From contig DASXTB010000376.1 in assembly GCA_036505615.1 (NCBI GenBank), positions 1 to 6,165 of the forward strand: 6,165 bases of DNA, in the 5' to 3' direction. The notes under the pieces are model-generated. The model worked only from the letters and a program-made list of their open reading frames with translations, was not told the origin of the DNA and made no database searches. This document shows positions 4,893-6,165 of this stretch, in pieces. Source of the DNA: DASXTB01 sp036505615. Its GTDB lineage: Bacteria > Acidobacteriota > UBA6911 > JACQSX01. Made by a program: the position numbers and the translations under genes. Within the stretch, counting starts at the first letter, position 1. Each line of letters starts with the position of its first letter.

Positions 4893-5117
4893 GATATTTG
4901 AACGGCGCGCCGATCACGGATCGCATTATTGAAGCGAGCATTCAGTGCGCAGAAAGAATCATGCAAAGGATTGACAGTCTGCATTCCAAATGAAGTAGCC
5001 GAGAACATCGTGCAACCGATGCTCTCAAGCGTAACATTTCTACATGGTTGGTCGGGTCATTGTTGTTTCCTTGTCGCTAGTGGTAGCTGGCCTTCGTGAT
5101 CATTAGGAGAGTTTCGC
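4893..5117 (-). other. Gene-free stretch between the ABM gene and its distal terminator
   Basis: Nothing recognisable as coding on either strand. A minus-strand frame (4775-5008) runs straight through the terminator and reads as no known protein. The only structure seen is the hairpin at 5001-5026. Either a long 3' untranslated region or a short non-coding RNA ending at the terminator would fit; no convincing promoter was found for the latter. Confidence 0.4.
5001..5026 (-). repeat. Hairpin with 10-bp arms and 6-nt loop
   Basis: GAGAACATCG (5001-5010) and CGATGCTCTC (5017-5026) pair with one flaw at 5005/5022, which is G.U in minus-strand RNA and A.C in plus-strand RNA. It is not followed by a T-run. 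It lies 92 bases downstream of the ABM gene stop and 109 bases before the terminator stem, within the presumed 3' untranslated region. It may stabilise or process the transcript. Confidence 0.5.
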
Positions 5118-5441
5118 TCAGGCAGCCTTGCCGGCTGTTATCTTGTGGCCGGTCGAAGTATGGACCTCAAAGGTGCGGACGACTGGTTCAGCCTCAAGCA
5201 GGGACTGCAGAGTATCGCGAACACTGTTGTATTGCTCACGCTGGTAACGCTCAGCGTTCTCTCTCGTCTTCCAAAAACTGAGCGCCAGAACGCGATTCGA
5301 GTCCGCGTCCGAGACAAGAACAATCTCATCCACAAACCCGGGTTGTTTCTTCAAGATCGGTACTATTTTGTCGTTGATAGTGCTGGAAAGTTCTCTTGCT
5401 TTGCCTTGTTTACTGACCAATTCGACTACGCGTGTAAACAT
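5118..5441 (-). CDS. Antibiotic biosynthesis monooxygenase (ABM) fold protein
   Basis: Encodes 107 aa, the usual length for one ABM (dimeric alpha+beta barrel) domain. The opening MFTRVVELVSKQGKARELSS is the first beta strand and helix. DKIVPILKKQPGFVDEIVLV (24-43) carries the typical QPGF turn between helix and second strand. RVLALSFWKTRENAERYQRE (50-69) is the strand-helix pair with the W-x-x-x-E-x-A pattern. VVRTFEVHTST is the last strand. The fold occurs in cofactor-free oxygenases and haem-degrading enzymes, but also in many proteins of unknown activity, so the substrate cannot be named. The protein is probably cytoplasmic and dimeric. The start at 5441 has AAAGGAG (5455-5449) at 7 bases. 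It lies 148 bases after the stop of the zinc-ribbon gene with a hairpin between, so it is likely a separate unit with a weak promoter candidate at 5525-5553. Appears intact. Confidence 0.87.
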   Translation of the reverse strand: MFTRVVELVSKQGKARELSSTINDKIVPILKKQPGFVDEIVLVSDADSNRVLALSFWKTRENAERYQREQYNSVRDTLQSLLEAEPVVRTFEVHTSTGHKITAGKAA

Positions 5442-5480
5442 GGATGTGCTCCTTTCGTTCGGCTAGAGGGTGAAAGGAAC

Positions 5481-5501
5481 CCGCCGCTGGCGCGACGGCG
5501 G
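5481..5501 (-). terminator. GC hairpin between the zinc-ribbon and ABM genes, possible weak terminator
   Basis: On the minus strand CCGCCG (5501-5496) pairs with CGGCGG (5486-5481) across nine bases, followed by GTTCCTTTCACC. The tail is only moderately T-rich, so termination would be weak. It lies 89 bases after the zinc-ribbon stop and 40 bases before the ABM start. It could equally be a leader hairpin of the ABM transcript. Confidence 0.3.
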
Positions 5502-5524
5502 AAGCGATTTGGATGTTTGAAAAT

Positions 5525-5553
5525 ACGGTACTCGTCGTCCCCTTGCGGGTCAA
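5525..5553 (-). promoter_or_regulatory. Weak promoter candidate for the ABM gene
   Basis: On the minus strand TTGACC (5553-5548) is a good -35. TACCGT (5530-5525) lies at 17 bases but is a poor -10. Transcription from it would place the GC hairpin (5481-5501) in the leader. Low certainty. Confidence 0.3.
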
Positions 5554-5589
5554 TTGCCGAGAAATGGTGCAGCGTCCGAGGCTCCGTCT

Positions 5590-5757
5590 TCAGGCGCTCT
5601 TTTTGGAGGTGATGGCGGAGAAGGCCGACCAGCGCTGCTCGACTCTCTTACTGCCGCAGTGTGGGCACAGCACCTCGCCTTCTTCGTAGTCCACAAGAGA
5701 CAAAATCTTGTCGAAGAGTTTCTTGCATTCCTGGCAGAAGAATTCGTAGTGAGGCAT
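5590..5757 (-). CDS. FmdB-type zinc-ribbon protein
   Basis: Encodes 55 aa, MPHYEFFCQECKKLFDKILS onward. C8-x2-C11 and C31-x2-C34 (CPHCGS) are the four zinc ligands of the short FmdB/CxxC_CXXC_SSSS zinc-ribbon family. That family typically opens MP-x-YEF-x-C-x-x-C and has its second knuckle about 20 residues later. The tail RWSAFSAITSKKSA is also typical. Members are annotated as putative regulatory proteins, but the molecular role is not established. The start at 5757 is fixed by the family's MPHYEF beginning and by the promoter just upstream (5795-5823). Reading the frame back to 6060 adds residues that cross that promoter and resemble nothing. The ribosome site is weak (AGGT, 6 bases off). 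Appears intact. Confidence 0.88.
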   Translation of the reverse strand: MPHYEFFCQECKKLFDKILSLVDYEEGEVLCPHCGSKRVEQRWSAFSAITSKKSA

Positions 5758-5794
5758 GCTGACCTGCCACAGTTTTAGAAGGAGTAACAATACA

Positions 5795-5823
5795 ATTTTA
5801 GACCGCGGAGACTGGGGATTCAA
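5795..5823 (-). promoter_or_regulatory. Sigma-70-type promoter for the zinc-ribbon gene
   Basis: On the minus strand TTGAAT (5823-5818), a 17-base spacer and TAAAAT (5800-5795) give four and five of six consensus matches at ideal spacing. Transcription would begin near 5788, about 30 bases before the start codon at 5757. This supports the short 55-aa reading of the gene. Confidence 0.62.
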
Positions 5824-5852
5824 CACGGGGCGGGTCTCGAGTTTGGCGTCCT

Positions 5853-5892
5853 CGGGTTGCGGATCTTTCCGGAGCTGCGGGTCGCGGATTTT
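5853..5892. repeat. Short direct repeat, 25-bp period
   Basis: CGGGTTGCGGATCTT (5853-5867) recurs as CGGGTCGCGGATTTT (5878-5892), 13 of 15 bases identical and offset by 25. It is the only structure noticed in 5824-6072, where no coding or RNA gene is recognised. It may be chance or the edge of an intergenic repeat. Confidence 0.3.
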
Positions 5893-6072
5893 GCGCGAGT
5901 TTTGAGGGAAAATGTGCTGGGAAGCGCATTTCTCCGTTGGGCAAAGCCTCGGGGCGCCTGGGCCACGACGATCAGTTCCGGGGACGTGATCTGGTCGACG
6001 GCTGCGCGGGAGTCTGGTTGTCATCATCGGAGCCTCCGCAAAACTTAGCGATCGATGCAAGGCTTGTAGGCC

Positions 6073-6165
6073 TCAAAGGCCCTTTATTCTTGGTACGTTC
6101 GTGTACGCGCGTCCGGCCAGCCACTCCAGTGCATGCTTTTTTTCTTTGGTCATTGCGCGACAATT
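6073..6165 (-). CDS. Possible 3' end of a gene entering from the right edge
   Basis: One minus-strand frame is open from the window edge to TGA at 6075-6073 and reads NCRAMTKEKKHALEWLAGRA, then YTNVPRIKGL. It could be the C-terminus of an off-window gene or a 26-codon ORF from 6153. It is not recognised. The stop lies within a small GGCCT/AGGCC hairpin (6069-6081). Support is weak: openness over 31 codons and plausible composition only. Confidence 0.15.
   Translation of the reverse strand, partial: NCRAMTKEKKHALEWLAGRAYTNVPRIKGL

Noticed and set aside
4612..4941. 109-codon minus-strand open frame
   Set aside because: It crosses the terminator stem at 4860-4892 and lies out of frame over the 51-aa gene, whose helix layout is far more protein-like.
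5145..5612. 155-codon plus-strand open frame
   Set aside because: It is antisense to the ABM gene, which has a clear fold pattern and ribosome site.
5758..6060. Long N-terminal extension of the zinc-ribbon protein
   Set aside because: The family begins at MPHYEF, and a good promoter lies within the extension at 5795-5823.
6069..6090. GGCCT-CAA-AGGCC followed by CTTTATTCTT as a plus-strand terminator
   Set aside because: The stem is only five pairs, the tail is mixed, and no plus-strand gene lies upstream.

Overview
The window looks like chromosomal DNA of a soil-type Acidobacteriota (Terriglobia-like). That assignment is inferred from protein family resemblance: small lipoproteins, zinc-ribbon ORFs, a secreted FQCCIHPWMR-type cupredoxin and an exported coiled-coil protein. 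There is no rRNA, tRNA or taxonomic marker. Almost everything is on the minus strand. The only plus-strand coding sequence is a decayed fragment. No transposase, integrase, CRISPR array, phage gene or defence cassette was found.

Layout by coordinate. 1-332 has no gene; it holds a long inverted repeat (65-128) and a strong minus-strand terminator (253-287). 333-641 (-) is the remnant of a secreted cupredoxin-like protein whose diagnostic HPWMR motif is broken by TGG->TGA. 784-1182 (-) is a small IPT/TIG-domain lipoprotein. 1183-1690 is a long non-coding stretch rich in palindromes. 1748-2155 (-) is a tandem-ACT-domain protein with its own promoter, leader hairpin and terminator. 2490-3685 (-) is a two-gene operon for the cell envelope: an exported coiled-coil protein (283 aa) followed by a small lipoprotein (106 aa). 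3829-4278 (+) is the C-terminal fragment of a polytopic membrane protein, probably glycosyltransferase-like. It runs tail-to-tail into a minus-strand pair: a 51-aa one-helix membrane protein (4593-4748) and a 111-aa protein with two zinc-finger-like modules (4248-4583). 4749-5117 has no gene but carries a strong minus-strand terminator and a hairpin. 5118-5441 (-) is an ABM-fold monooxygenase-like protein, and 5590-5757 (-) an FmdB-type zinc ribbon with a good promoter. 5758-6165 holds little that can be recognised.

The genes do not form one pathway. They read as short independent transcription units of accessory or housekeeping type, several with a simple hairpin in the leader. Two units are visibly decaying: the cupredoxin remnant, and the membrane-protein fragment at 3829 whose end abuts the zinc-finger gene.

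The most useful observations are these. A Trp->stop change sits inside a recognisable cupredoxin motif. A rearrangement-like junction near 4279 gives both neighbouring ORFs chimeric tails. A 51-aa membrane-protein gene is nearly coupled to the zinc-finger gene. Four imperfect inverted repeats each have a single flawed pair that is A.C in plus-strand RNA but G.U in minus-strand RNA. I did not find a clearly new biological system.
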